Assembly: GCA_015485125.1 (NCBI GenBank)
Contig: WFUE01000197.1
Location: 1 to 44,996, forward strand
DNA: 44,996 nucleotides
Direction of reading: 5' to 3'
DNA from: Lysobacterales bacterium
GTDB lineage: Bacteria > Pseudomonadota > Gammaproteobacteria > Xanthomonadales > S139-57
In this document: positions 1 through 8,685 of the stretch, piece by piece
How positions within the stretch are numbered: the first letter of the stretch is position 1
Layout of the letters: the number at the start of each line of letters is the position of its first letter
Translations under genes and position numbers: made by a program
The notes under the pieces: model-generated
What the model saw: the letters and a program-made list of their open reading frames with translations, nothing else
What the model was told of the DNA's origin: nothing
The model's database searches: none

Positions 1-128
1 GCATTGGTCAATTGCTGGATTTGCCGGGCATCCAGCCACCCAGCCACCGCTTGCAGGCGATGGCCGAGTTCTGGATCGAATTCCCGGGCTTCTTGTAGTG
101 CAGTCGCTATGGAAAGTGGCTTCTTCAT
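1..128 (-). CDS. Unknown protein, N-terminal 42 residues only
   Basis: This is the 5' end of a minus-strand gene that runs off the left edge. It starts at ATG 126-128, behind a good ribosome site (GGGAGAGGA) about 8 bases upstream. The visible product begins MKKPLSIATALQEAREFD and looks like a soluble, helical, charged protein with no signal peptide. I do not recognise the family from so little sequence. It is divergent from the small basic protein at 305, and the two share a 176-base intergenic region. Confidence 0.6.
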   Translation of the reverse strand, partial: MKKPLSIATALQEAREFDPELGHRLQAVAGWLDARQIQQLTN

Positions 129-236
129 TGCATGGTCCTCTCCCTCGCCGCCCGTACAGGCTGCCGTTACATGCCGGTCGTAGCCCGCTGGCGCGGCTCC
201 TGTCAGTGTGTTTTTTTTCAACCGAAAACGCAAGCC

Positions 237-256
237 GCGCACAAGCCCTTGTGCGC
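237..256. repeat. Perfect 9-bp inverted repeat, operator-like
   Basis: GCGCACAAG and CTTGTGCGC are separated by two bases. The right arm overlaps the putative -35 of the downstream gene. There is no T-run after it in either direction that would make it an intrinsic terminator, so an operator, or a structured leader for the divergent gene, is more likely. Confidence 0.5.
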
Positions 257-277
257 TACTGGCTCCAGCGTTATATT
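249..277 (+). promoter_or_regulatory. Putative sigma-70 promoter for the small basic protein
   Basis: TTGTGC (249-254) and TATATT (272-277) are separated by exactly 17 bases and lie just upstream of the gene starting at 305. The -35 hexamer falls inside the right arm of a 9-bp palindrome (237-256), so a repressor bound there would block the promoter. This is read by eye, with no experimental support. Confidence 0.45.
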
Positions 278-304
278 GCGCCACCCCAAAACGGAGCATG
301 CACT

Positions 305-595
305 ATGAAGAAGAAAACCCAACCACCACGCAACAACCCGGTGGCCAGGCACGCGGCCCGGTTTCAGCGAGCGCAGGTTTTTCGTGACCGCAGCAAGTAT
401 CGCCGCAAGGCCAAGCATGTGCGCAAGGCGGGTTGGTCAGGGTCCATGGCTTTCGTGGGCCGTGACCAGCCCGTCTGTGTTCAGGCCCGGGTCAGTCGCG
501 CGATCTGCCGGTCCTGCCAGCGGGCCAGCGTGACCATGGCCAGGCTGGCGCCAATCAGGGCCATGAACATGTCGGACTGGGTATCCCAGACATAG
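305..595 (+). CDS. Small very basic conserved-looking protein
   Basis: The ATG at 305 follows a CGGAG ribosome site with 8-base spacing. The first ~45 residues are extremely rich in Lys/Arg (MKKKTQPPRNNPVARHA, then FRDRSKYRRKAKH). This recalls the small ribosome- or RNA-associated basic proteins common in gammaproteobacteria (ArfA-like or DUF7230-like), but I cannot assign it firmly. The frame stays open to 595, and its last 115 bases run antisense through the 3' end of the yjdF-like gene. The C-terminal half has no obvious character, so the functional part may be only the N-terminal ~45 residues. An in-frame start at 98 was rejected because it overlaps the divergent gene and lacks a ribosome site. 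Confidence 0.5.
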   Translation: MKKKTQPPRNNPVARHAARFQRAQVFRDRSKYRRKAKHVRKAGWSGSMAFVGRDQPVCVQARVSRAICRSCQRASVTMARLAPIRAMNMSDWVSQT

Positions 596-1086
596 CCCTG
601 GGTGCCGAGAAAGGCTTCCGCCGCCTGGCCGGAGAACAGCGCCACCCACCATTCGATCAGTTCATAGAAAGCGGAGATGGCCAGGGCCACGCACACGGAC
701 AGAAAAGCCTGCCAGCGCCGGCCCTGGACGATGTGCAGGCGGATGAACAGCTCCCGCGCCACCAGTGCCGGCACGAAGCCCTGGGCCAGATGCCCCAGCT
801 TGTCATAGTTGTTGCGGCTAAAGCCGAACCAGTCCATCCACCATTGTCCCAGCGGCACTTCGGCATAGGTGTAGTGCCCGCCTGCCATGAGGATGATGCT
901 GTGCAGGAGAATCAGCAGATAGAGCAAGGGGGTCAGCGGAAAGCGCCGGCGGGTGAAAAACAGCACGGCGGCGGCCACCAGCGCCGGGGTGACTTCCAGC
1001 CACCAGGTGGGGTAGTCATGGGGCCGCCAGGCCGACCAGCCCAGTACGCCGGCGAAGATCAACCACCACAGCGGCCCGAATGGCAT
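481..1086 (-). CDS. yjdF: YjdF-like inner-membrane protein (DUF2238)
   Basis: This 201-residue polytopic membrane protein has about six hydrophobic segments. Diagnostic family features are the central NNYDKLGHLAQGFVPALVARE block, the helix containing YELIEWW, and the terminal GYVWDTQSDMFMALIGA segment. These match the YjdF/DUF2238 family, whose function is unknown. Conserved Asp/His/Glu residues inside membrane segments suggest ion or metal handling, but that is inference. It follows the LEA-type lipoprotein gene by 15 bases on the same strand, so the two are probably co-transcribed. Its 3' end overlaps the convergent small basic gene. Confidence 0.8.
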   Translation of the reverse strand: MPFGPLWWLIFAGVLGWSAWRPHDYPTWWLEVTPALVAAAVLFFTRRRFPLTPLLYLLILLHSIILMAGGHYTYAEVPLGQWWMDWFGFSRNNYDKLGHLAQGFVPALVARELFIRLHIVQGRRWQAFLSVCVALAISAFYELIEWWVALFSGQAAEAFLGTQGYVWDTQSDMFMALIGASLAMVTLARWQDRQIARLTRA

Positions 1087-1101
1087 GCGGCAACCTTCGC
1101 T

Positions 1102-1566
1102 TCAGCCACGCAGGTGCCAGGGCTTGCCCGGCACCTTGTAGAGCTGGCCCTTGATCTCCTGCCGCCATACCTTGCCGCCCTGTACCCGCACGGTGATTTC
1201 CGCCGTGTAGGGCATGGCATCACCGGGGCGGTTGATGAAGGCGGTCCAGAGAATCTTGCTCAGCTGGGTACGCTGTACTTCCAGCTCCACCAGCTCGGTG
1301 GCGTTCTTGCCGATTTCCAGCGGGGTTTGCGTCTCGCCGCGCAGGTGCAGTTGCGGGTCCAGCCTGATCACGGCCTCGATACCTTCGATGCGATAGCCGC
1401 GCCTGACCGGGTTTTCCAGTTGCAGCCGCAACAGAAAGCGGCCCTGTTGCAGGGCTGTGGGCTGCAGGCCGCGAATTTCCACCAGCGGCTTTTTCAGGTT
1501 GGGCTGACAGGCGGCCAGCAGGGCCAGTGCCCCGGCGGCCAGCAGGAAACGGGCGAATCGACGCAT
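1102..1566 (-). CDS. LEA type 2 / WHy-domain lipoprotein
   Basis: The product is 154 residues. The start is ATG 1564-1566 after AAGGAG; an upstream in-frame ATG has no ribosome site. The N-terminus MRRFARFLLAAGALALLAAC is a lipoprotein signal with the lipidated Cys at position 20. The mature part is one beta-sandwich: QLENPVRRGYRIEGIEAVIRLD, then an alternating strand pattern typical of the WHy (water stress and hypersensitive response) or LEA_2 fold. Bacterial members are periplasmic or outer-membrane anchored, with a proposed stress-protective role. It lies between the peptide-transporter operon and yjdF, with 46 bases after oppF, so read-through from opp is possible. Confidence 0.75.
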   Translation of the reverse strand: MRRFARFLLAAGALALLAACQPNLKKPLVEIRGLQPTALQQGRFLLRLQLENPVRRGYRIEGIEAVIRLDPQLHLRGETQTPLEIGKNATELVELEVQRTQLSKILWTAFINRPGDAMPYTAEITVRVQGGKVWRQEIKGQLYKVPGKPWHLRG

Positions 1567-1612
1567 GCGGCAATCTCCTTGGGTTCGCTGCGCCGATAAT
1601 GGCATTGCCGGC

Positions 1613-2590
1613 TCAGGTATACAAGTGGCAGCGAATCAGATGCGGGTCGCTTTCACTGCCCAGGTTGATCTGCTCGGGCATGGCCTGGCGGCAGATATCT
1701 TTTGCCTGCGGGCAGCGCGGGTGGAAATGGCAGCCTTTGGGCGGGTTGAGCGGCGAGGGTACATCCCCTTCCAGCACGATGCGCTTGGCCCGCTTGCGCG
1801 GGTCGGGCACGGGTATGGCCGACAGCAGCGCCTGGGTATAGGGGTGTTTGGGCTCGCGGTAGAGGTTTTCCGCCGAGGTCATTTCCACCAGCTGGCCCAG
1901 ATACATCACGCCCACATCGTCGGAGATGTGCTGCACCACCGCCAGATCATGGGAGATGAACAGGAAGGAGATGTGCTTTTCCCGTTGCAGGCGGGCGATG
2001 AGGTTGAGTACCTGGGACTGCACGGAGACATCCAGTGCCGAGACCGCCTCGTCGGCGACGATGAACTTGGGATTGAGCGTCAGGGCGCGGGCAATGCCGA
2101 TACGCTGGCGCTGGCCGCCGGAGAATTCGTGCGGATAGCGGTGCAATACATGCGGGCGCAGGCCGACGATGTCCAGCAGCTCCTGAATCAGCGCCCGCCG
2201 GCTGGCATCATCGCCGATGCCGTGGGTTTCCAGCGGTTCCAGCAGGGTTTGCAGAATGGTGCGCCGCGGGCTCAGGGAGGCGTAAGGGTCCTGGAAGATG
2301 ATCTGCATGTTGCGCCGCTGGGCCACCAGGGCCTGGTGATCCAGCGCGGTGATGTCCTCGCCGTCCAGTATCACCTGCCCGGCGGTGGGCTCGTGCAGGC
2401 GCAGGATGGCCCGCCCCAGGGTGGACTTGCCGCAGCCGGATTCACCCACCAGCCCCAGAGTACGGCCGGCGCGCAGCTGGAAGCTGACGCCATCCACGGC
2501 CTTGAGCCAGCCCACGGTACGGCGAAAAAACCCGCCCTTGATGGGGAAATGCTTTTTCAGATTGCGTACATCCAGCAAGATCTCGCTCAT
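1613..2590 (-). CDS. oppF: Peptide ABC transporter ATPase, OppF/DppF type
   Basis: This 325-residue cytoplasmic ATPase energises peptide import. Walker A is GESGCGKST at residues 49-57, the ABC signature is FSGGQRQR, and Walker B ends in [11 protein letters not shown]. The C-terminal extension [15 protein letters not shown] is the oligopeptide/dipeptide C-terminal domain, which in this family often binds an iron-sulfur cluster through its cysteines. It starts with an ATGA overlap on the preceding oppD, which indicates translational coupling. It is the last gene of an A-B-C-D-F operon. Substrate (peptides versus nickel or murein peptides) cannot be decided from sequence. Confidence 0.92.
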   Translation of the reverse strand: MSEILLDVRNLKKHFPIKGGFFRRTVGWLKAVDGVSFQLRAGRTLGLVGESGCGKSTLGRAILRLHEPTAGQVILDGEDITALDHQALVAQRRNMQIIFQDPYASLSPRRTILQTLLEPLETHGIGDDASRRALIQELLDIVGLRPHVLHRYPHEFSGGQRQRIGIARALTLNPKFIVADEAVSALDVSVQSQVLNLIARLQREKHISFLFISHDLAVVQHISDDVGVMYLGQLVEMTSAENLYREPKHPYTQALLSAIPVPDPRKRAKRIVLEGDVPSPLNPPKGCHFHPRCPQAKDICRQAMPEQINLGSESDPHLIRCHLYT

Positions 2591-3576
2591 GCGCCGGCCT
2601 CCAGCGGGTAGAAACAGGCCACCTGGCTGCCATCGGCCTGGCGTTCCAGCGCGGGCTCGGCCTGGCAGCAGCGCTCCTGTGCCTGAAAGCAGCGGTCGAC
2701 GAAACGGCAGCCGTTGGGCAGGTGCAGCAGATCCGGCACCGTGCCGGGAATGGTGGGCAGTTCCGCCTTCTTCTGTTCACGAATGCGGGGGATGGAATCC
2801 ATCAGCCCGCGGGTATAGGGGTGCTTGGGGTGGTGGAACAGGGTTTCGATGTCCGCTTCCTCGATGACCTTGCCGCAGTACATTACCACCGCCCGCTGGC
2901 AGGTTTCCGCCACCACGCCCAGATCATGGGTCACCAGCACCACGGCGGTGCCGAATTCTTCCTGCAACTGGACGATTTCCTCCATCACCTGCGCCTGGGT
3001 GGTGACATCCAGCGCGGTGGTGGGCTCGTCGGCCAGCAGCAGTTTGGGCCCGCAGGAAAGCGCCATGGCGATCATCACCCGCTGGCGCATGCCGCCGGAG
3101 AGCTGGTGCGGGTATTCGTCGATGCGCTTTTCCGGCGAGGGAATGCCCACCTTGGCCAGCATGTCGATGGCCACCTGCCGCGCCTGCTTGCGGGTCAGCT
3201 GCTTGTGGCGCACCAGCACATCCACCATCTGGCTGCCGACGGTGAATACCGGGTTCAGCGCGGTCATGGGTTCCTGAAAGATCATGGAGATTTCCCGCCC
3301 GCGCACCCGGCGGTATTCCGCTTCCGGCAGGCCCACCAGCTCGCGGCCCTGCAGACGGATGCTGCCGGAGACGATGCGCCCCGGCGGCGAGGGGATCAGG
3401 CCGAGAATGGCCAGCGAGGTCACCGACTTGCCACAACCGGATTCGCCCACCACGCCCAGGGTTTCACCCGGCAGGATGTCGAAACTGACATCGTCGATGG
3501 CGCGCACCACGCCGCGCTCGGTGTTGAATTCGATGCGCAGGTTGCGCACGCTGATCAGGGGTTCCACCGCGCTCAT
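2587..3576 (-). CDS. oppD: Peptide ABC transporter ATPase, OppD/DppD type
   Basis: The protein is 329 residues from ATG 3574-3576 ([17 protein letters not shown]), one base after the oppC stop. A longer in-frame start would run into oppC without a ribosome site. Walker A is GESGCGKS at residues 44-51, the signature is LSGGMRQR, and Walker B is [12 protein letters not shown]. The C-terminal [17 protein letters not shown] is the usual cysteine-bearing peptide-transporter extension. It pairs with oppF as the heterodimeric nucleotide-binding unit of the importer. Confidence 0.92.
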   Translation of the reverse strand: MSAVEPLISVRNLRIEFNTERGVVRAIDDVSFDILPGETLGVVGESGCGKSVTSLAILGLIPSPPGRIVSGSIRLQGRELVGLPEAEYRRVRGREISMIFQEPMTALNPVFTVGSQMVDVLVRHKQLTRKQARQVAIDMLAKVGIPSPEKRIDEYPHQLSGGMRQRVMIAMALSCGPKLLLADEPTTALDVTTQAQVMEEIVQLQEEFGTAVVLVTHDLGVVAETCQRAVVMYCGKVIEEADIETLFHHPKHPYTRGLMDSIPRIREQKKAELPTIPGTVPDLLHLPNGCRFVDRCFQAQERCCQAEPALERQADGSQVACFYPLEAGA

Positions 3577-3577
3577 C

Positions 3578-4480
3578 TCATTGCACCTTCTTCGGGTCCA
3601 GCGCATCCTGCAATGCGTCGGAGAACATGTTGAACGCCATCACCAGCACAAAGAGAAAGGCGGAGGCGGTGATGAAATTGGAGAAGTGGCCGGCCTGCAC
3701 TTCCTGGGTGGATTCGGCGATCATCAGCCCCCAGGAGACACCGTTTTTCACCCCCAGGCCGAGGAAACTCAGAATCACTTCCGACTTGATGGCACCCACG
3801 AAGACGATGGTGGCCTGCACCAGCAGAATGTGAAAGGTGTTGGGCAGGATATGGCGGAAGATGATGGTGAACTGGGGCACGCCGATGGCGCGGGCCGCCT
3901 CGACAAATTCGAAGTTCTTCAGCTTGATCACCTCGCCGCGCACCAGGCGGGCGGTGGCCGTCCAGAAGGTCAGCACCATGGCCACATGCATGGCGTAGGG
4001 AAAGCCGGAGAGGGCAAAGGCGATGGCGGCCACGAACAGGTAGAAGGGAATGGAATCCAGCACACCCATGAGCCAGAGAATCAGCTCGTCGGCCCAGCGG
4101 TTGCTGAAAAAGCCGGACAGCGCGCCCAGCAGCCCGCCGAGAATGGTGGACAGTACCGCCACCACCAGGCCCACTTCAAAGGCGGTCTTGGTGGAGAAGA
4201 TGGCCCGCTGAAAGATATCCTGGCCGATGATGTTGGTGCCCAGCCAGTATTCACTGGAAGGCGGTGCCCACATGGGGCCGTCGTTGGCGCTCCAGCCCTG
4301 ACCCCAGAGGCCGGCCCACACGCCCAGGGCGATGATGCCGTAAAGGGCCACCACCGCCAGCGACCACATGCCCATGCGGTCGTGCATGAACTTGTACAGG
4401 GCCTTGGACCACAGACTCTCGCGGGCGCGGGGTTCTTCCGCGGCCACCTCCACGGCGCAACCGGTATTCGCTTGACTCAT
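3578..4480 (-). CDS. oppC: Peptide ABC transporter permease, OppC/DppC type
   Basis: This 300-residue inner-membrane permease has an N-terminal cytoplasmic tail of about 40 residues, then six predicted membrane helices. The first helix is WSLAVVALYGIIALGVWAG. The EAA loop that contacts the ATPases is FVEAARAIGVPQFTIIFRHILPN. The gene starts with an ATGA overlap on oppB and is followed one base after its stop by oppD. The YWLGTNIIGQDIFQRAIFSTKTAF segment is typical of OppC-family proteins. Confidence 0.92.
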   Translation of the reverse strand: MSQANTGCAVEVAAEEPRARESLWSKALYKFMHDRMGMWSLAVVALYGIIALGVWAGLWGQGWSANDGPMWAPPSSEYWLGTNIIGQDIFQRAIFSTKTAFEVGLVVAVLSTILGGLLGALSGFFSNRWADELILWLMGVLDSIPFYLFVAAIAFALSGFPYAMHVAMVLTFWTATARLVRGEVIKLKNFEFVEAARAIGVPQFTIIFRHILPNTFHILLVQATIVFVGAIKSEVILSFLGLGVKNGVSWGLMIAESTQEVQAGHFSNFITASAFLFVLVMAFNMFSDALQDALDPKKVQ

Positions 4481-5430
4481 TTCAAAGAAACCCTCGGGTC
4501 CACAACCTTGTACAGGATGTCGTTGATAATCAGCACGACGACGAACAGCACCGCCGTCAGCCCCACCACCGCCTTGAGGATGGGCTGGTCACCGGTGGTG
4601 ATGGCATCGAAGGCCACCTTGCCCACGCCGGGAATGCCGAAATAGCTTTCGATCAAAAGGGAGCCGGACACCACCACCAGCGGAATGGAAAACATGATGC
4701 GGGTGATGATGGGGATCAGGCTGTTCTTGAGGATGGACTTGAACAGCAGCTCCGCCGGCGAGGCGCCGTAGGCCCTGGCGGTGCGTACATGATCACGCCC
4801 CATCTCCTCGACGATGACCGCGCGGTAGAAACGGGTGTTGTAGCCCAGGGCCACGAACACGGAGGCCAGCGTGGGCACGGTGACATAGCGCAGGTAGTCC
4901 CAGAAGCTGTAGACATCCCAGCCCAGCACCGGAAACCAGTTCAAACCGTAGCTGGAGGAGAAGATCACCTGGAAGGCGATGATGACGATGAGAAAACTCA
5001 CGCTCATGCCCACCACCGAACCGGCCATGATCAGCTTGTCGATCCAGCCGCCGCGGTGATAGGCGGCCACCAGCGCCAGCACCACCCCCAGCAGGTTGCC
5101 GAGGATGAAACCGGGCAGTATCACCGCCAGCGACACCGGAATGGTGCGCTTGAGAATGCTGCCCACCCGCTCGCCGGAAGAATCCGAATAGCCGAAGTCC
5201 AGGGTCACCAGCTCACGCAGGTAGTCCAGATAGCGCACCACGAAAGGCTGGTCATAGCCCAGCTGGTGGCGCACCTGGGCGATTTCTTCCGGCGTGGGGT
5301 TCTTGCCCAGCAGGTCGTAGGTCTTGTCCGGGCCGAAATAGACCATCAGCACGAAGGAAATCAGGGTCACGCCCAGCACCAGCGGGATGCCGGTAATCAG
5401 CTTGCGCAGGGTGTATTGCAGCATTTCCAC
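4477..5430 (-). CDS. oppB: Peptide ABC transporter permease, OppB/DppB type
   Basis: This 317-residue inner-membrane permease opens with MEMLQYTLRKLITGIPLVLGVTLISF, the first helix seen in OppB proteins. A periplasmic loop (residues ~40-95) and five further helices follow. The EAA-type loop is DHVRTARAYGASPAELLFKSILKNSLIP. It starts three bases after the oppA stop and overlaps oppC by ATGA, so A through F are surely one transcript. Confidence 0.92.
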   Translation of the reverse strand: MEMLQYTLRKLITGIPLVLGVTLISFVLMVYFGPDKTYDLLGKNPTPEEIAQVRHQLGYDQPFVVRYLDYLRELVTLDFGYSDSSGERVGSILKRTIPVSLAVILPGFILGNLLGVVLALVAAYHRGGWIDKLIMAGSVVGMSVSFLIVIIAFQVIFSSSYGLNWFPVLGWDVYSFWDYLRYVTVPTLASVFVALGYNTRFYRAVIVEEMGRDHVRTARAYGASPAELLFKSILKNSLIPIITRIMFSIPLVVVSGSLLIESYFGIPGVGKVAFDAITTGDQPILKAVVGLTAVLFVVVLIINDILYKVVDPRVSLK

Positions 5431-5433
5431 GGC

Positions 5434-7275
5434 CTAGTTCTCCTCTTTCTGCAGTACATCCACGAAACGCAGGTGGAAGCCGCCGACGATCTGGCGGTCG
5501 GCGTAGGAAATCACATTCTTGTGCCACATCATGATGCGGTCGCGGGAAAGCCCGGTATTGCTGACGCAATCGTCGATCATGATTTCGTTCATCTTGCGGT
5601 AGATGCGCGTGCGTTCCGGCGAGGGCTGCATCACCGCGGCCTGCTCGTACAGGCGGTTGTATTCCGGGTTGTTGTAGTTGGAGTTGTTGGAACCGGGCGA
5701 GCCGTAGGGGCCGTAAAACAGTTGCAGGGTGTTCTGGGCGTCGGGGTAATCCAGCCCCCAGCCCATGCCCACGATCATGATCTTGGCCTGCTTCACCGCC
5801 TTGTTGAAATCGCCAAAGGTGGCGTAGGAATCGAATACCACCTTCTCCTCGGGAAAGCCGATGGCCTTCATCCAGCCACGGAACTGCTCGAACATCTGCC
5901 GGGTGGTGACCGAGGCCACGCCACCATAGACCAGCGTGGGCAGGTTCTCCGCCGTCCAGCCGCCGGCCCGCATCAGGGCACGGGCCTTGTCCAGATCACG
6001 GGTGACACTTTCACGGGAGAGATTGGGGTCGAACTCCGGCACCACCGGCGGAATGATGCCGGGGAAAATCACCCCGATGCCGGAGTAGAAACGCTGGTTG
6101 CGGTCTTCCCAGTCGAAGGCGGCGCGAATGGCGCAGCGCAGCTGCTTGTTGCGCTTCTCCCGCTCCGGATCGTCGTTGTAGCCGATGGCCGGGTCACGCA
6201 TGTTGAAATCGGTATGGACGAAACCGGCCTCGATGGCATGGCTCATGCGGTATTTTTCCGCGTACTCCGGCTTGAGTTTCAGTGGCCGCTGCTTGCTGGC
6301 CAGCACTTCCTCCACCTGCTCCACCGGCACGCCGGTGAACTGGATTTCATTGCCCTTGGTGAAGGACGCCCACTGGGCCGCGGACTGCTTGATGAAGTCG
6401 ATCTTGAGCACATCCACCAGCGGCGGAGCCTTGCCCTGAATGGCCTCCAGCCCGAAACCATCGTGCAGTTTCGGGTCGAAGCCTTCGGCTTGCAGATCGA
6501 TGGGTTCCTGGCGGAATTTCACGTTGCGCACCATCAGCGCATAGGTGCCCGGCTCGTAACGCAGCATGCGGAACGGGCCGGAACCCACCGGATGCACGGC
6601 GAACTCCCTTCCGTACCGGGCCACCGCCTCCCTGGGCACGATGGCGGAAAAGCCCTGGGCGAAGGTATGAATCAGTTGTGGATAGGGTTTCTTCAGCTTG
6701 ATCTGGATGGTGTAGCGGTCCAGCGCCTTCAGCCCTTCCACCTCGGCGTTGTAGTCGGCACCCTGCTTGCCCCAGTCGTCCAGACCGATGATACGACCGG
6801 CCCAGAGCCAGCTGCCCTGAGAGCGGTTGTTGGGGTCGAAATGGCGCTGGATGCTATAAACGAAATCGGCGGCGGTCAGCTCGCGGCCCTTGCCATCGGG
6901 AAAGGCCGGATCATCGATGAAATACACGCCGGGCTTGATGCGGAACACATAGGTCAGCCCGTCTTCGGAGACCTCCGGCATGCCCGTGGCCAGATTGGGG
7001 GTGATTTCGTAGGGCCGGGCCAGATACTTGTAACGATACAGGGTATCGTAGACATTGGTCATGATGGTATTGGCGTACATGGTGGCCGAGTTGAGCGGGT
7101 CCAGCGAAGCCGGCGCCCCGGCCAGGGAATGGCGGTAGATTTTCGGCGGGCCGTTCAGATGCCCTTCCAGTGCCTTTTCCACATCCACCCCCGCGCCACA
7201 ACCCAGCAGGGACAGGGGGAGTACAGCCAGCACCAGCGCCTTGCGCAGGGCCTGAAACACGGTGATTGGAATCAT
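5434..7275 (-). CDS. oppA: Peptide-binding lipoprotein, extracellular solute-binding family 5
   Basis: This 613-residue binding protein is somewhat longer than the usual ~540. The lipoprotein signal ends in LLGC, with the lipidated Cys at position 26, so it is membrane anchored rather than free in the periplasm. The SBP family 5 pattern is clear: SLDPLNSATMYANTIMTNVYDTLYRY near the start, a VFRIKPGVYFIDD block, and QLRCAIRAAFDWEDRN in the middle. It is the first gene of the opp operon and delivers peptides to OppB/C. The 74 bases between it and mnmE must hold its promoter, or it is read from mnmE; I see no strong hexamers and no good ribosome site there. Confidence 0.9.
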   Translation of the reverse strand: MIPITVFQALRKALVLAVLPLSLLGCGAGVDVEKALEGHLNGPPKIYRHSLAGAPASLDPLNSATMYANTIMTNVYDTLYRYKYLARPYEITPNLATGMPEVSEDGLTYVFRIKPGVYFIDDPAFPDGKGRELTAADFVYSIQRHFDPNNRSQGSWLWAGRIIGLDDWGKQGADYNAEVEGLKALDRYTIQIKLKKPYPQLIHTFAQGFSAIVPREAVARYGREFAVHPVGSGPFRMLRYEPGTYALMVRNVKFRQEPIDLQAEGFDPKLHDGFGLEAIQGKAPPLVDVLKIDFIKQSAAQWASFTKGNEIQFTGVPVEQVEEVLASKQRPLKLKPEYAEKYRMSHAIEAGFVHTDFNMRDPAIGYNDDPEREKRNKQLRCAIRAAFDWEDRNQRFYSGIGVIFPGIIPPVVPEFDPNLSRESVTRDLDKARALMRAGGWTAENLPTLVYGGVASVTTRQMFEQFRGWMKAIGFPEEKVVFDSYATFGDFNKAVKQAKIMIVGMGWGLDYPDAQNTLQLFYGPYGSPGSNNSNYNNPEYNRLYEQAAVMQPSPERTRIYRKMNEIMIDDCVSNTGLSRDRIMMWHKNVISYADRQIVGGFHLRFVDVLQKEEN

Positions 7276-7349
7276 GCAAACCCGTTGACCAATTTTGGGA
7301 GGCGTAAGCGTACCCCAAACGGGGGAGGTTGGCCAGTATGGCCACGGGC

Positions 7350-8675
7350 TTACTTGCCAATACAGAAACTGGAGAAGATTTCCCCCAGCAGGTCATCGGC
7401 GCTGAAGCGGCCGGTGATCTCCGACAGGGCCTGCTGCGCCAGGCGCAGTTCCTCGGCCAGCAGCTCGCCGGCACCGCTCAGGCGCAGGGCTTCGCTACCC
7501 TGCTGCACATGGCTCCAGGCCCGTTGCAGGGCATCGAGGTGGCGCTGGCGGGCACTGAAGACACCGCTGTGGTGGCCACCGCAGGCCCCGTCATAGAGGC
7601 GATCTTTCAAGGCCTGTAGACCCTCGCCGGTGCGGGCGGAGATGGCCAGGGCATTTTCCCCCGCTGGTGGCGGGCGGTCACACAGGTCCACCTTGTTGTA
7701 GAGCAGCAAACTGGGCAGGCGGCGGATTTCCTCCGGGATTTCCGGGCGCTGATCCGGGCAGGTGGCATCGACGATTTCCAGAAGAAAATCCGCCTGGCGG
7801 GCTTCCTGCAATGCCCTTTCCATGCCCAGCCGTTCGATCCGGTCGCCACTGGTACGCAGCCCGGCGGTGTCGATGACATGCACCGGCATGCCGTTGAGCA
7901 GGATCTGTTCCCGCACCAGATCACGGGTGGTGCCGGGAATGTCGGAGACAATGGCCGCCGCCTCGCCGGCCAGGGCGTTGAGCAGGCTGGACTTGCCGGC
8001 ATTGGGCCGACCCAGCAGAACCACCCGGATGCCATCACGCAGCACCTTGCCCTCCTGTGCCTGGGCCAGTACCTGACGGAAGCGATCCTCCAGCGCCTCC
8101 ACCAGTGCCAGCAATTGACCATCGGCGAGAAAGTCGATCTCTTCCTCGGGAAAGTCGATGGCGGATTCCACCCACATGCGGCAGTGGGTCATCTGTTCCT
8201 GCAAGTCGCTCACGGCCTCGGAAAAGGCACCGCTCAGGCTGCGGTTGGCCGCGCGCACGGCCGCTTCGGAGGCGGCATCGATGAGATCGGCCACCGCCTC
8301 GGCCTGTACCAGATCCATGCGCTCATTGACAAAGGCCCGCTGGCTGAACTCGCCGGGGCCGGCCTGGCGCGCGCCCAGTGCCAGTACCCGTTTCAACAGC
8401 AGGGAAAGCACCACCGGGCCACCGTGGCCCTGCAATTCCACCACATCCTCGCCGGTGAAGGAGGCCGGGCCGGGAAACCAGAGCAGCAGGCCCTGATCCA
8501 GACTTTCGCCCTGTTCATCGAGAAAATGGCGCAGAACCGCCTGTCGCGGGGCCGGCAGGGGTTTGCCGGTCAGGGTTTCGGCCACAGTACCCGCGGCCGG
8601 GCCGGAGATACGAATCACGCCCACCCCGCCCCGGCCCGGCGGGGTGGCGATGGCGGCAATGGTATCGCTGGCCAT
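7350..8675 (-). CDS. mnmE: tRNA modification GTPase MnmE
   Basis: The protein is 441 residues; family members are ~450. An N-terminal formyl-THF-binding domain begins MASDTIAAIATPPGRGGVGVIR. A helical domain is interrupted by the GTPase domain, with G1 GRPNAGKSS at residues 222-230, DIPGTTRD in the switch region and DTAG following. The C-terminus is FCIGK, with the catalytic Cys of the family. With MnmG it installs the cmnm5 group on U34 of several tRNAs. It follows yidC by 10 bases in the standard rpmH-rnpA-yidC-mnmE order. Confidence 0.97.
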   Translation of the reverse strand: MASDTIAAIATPPGRGGVGVIRISGPAAGTVAETLTGKPLPAPRQAVLRHFLDEQGESLDQGLLLWFPGPASFTGEDVVELQGHGGPVVLSLLLKRVLALGARQAGPGEFSQRAFVNERMDLVQAEAVADLIDAASEAAVRAANRSLSGAFSEAVSDLQEQMTHCRMWVESAIDFPEEEIDFLADGQLLALVEALEDRFRQVLAQAQEGKVLRDGIRVVLLGRPNAGKSSLLNALAGEAAAIVSDIPGTTRDLVREQILLNGMPVHVIDTAGLRTSGDRIERLGMERALQEARQADFLLEIVDATCPDQRPEIPEEIRRLPSLLLYNKVDLCDRPPPAGENALAISARTGEGLQALKDRLYDGACGGHHSGVFSARQRHLDALQRAWSHVQQGSEALRLSGAGELLAEELRLAQQALSEITGRFSADDLLGEIFSSFCIGK

Positions 8676-8685
8676 GGCCCGCGGC

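Noticed and set aside
7276-7349. Short dyad TGGCC-AGTAT-GGCCA between oppA and mnmE as a terminator
   Set aside because: The stem is only five base pairs and no T-run follows in either direction.
4789-7596. A 935-codon open frame antisense to the oppA-oppB genes
   Set aside because: It is His/Gln/Gly-rich with no domain, and is a by-product of high-GC codon use opposite well-recognised transporter genes.
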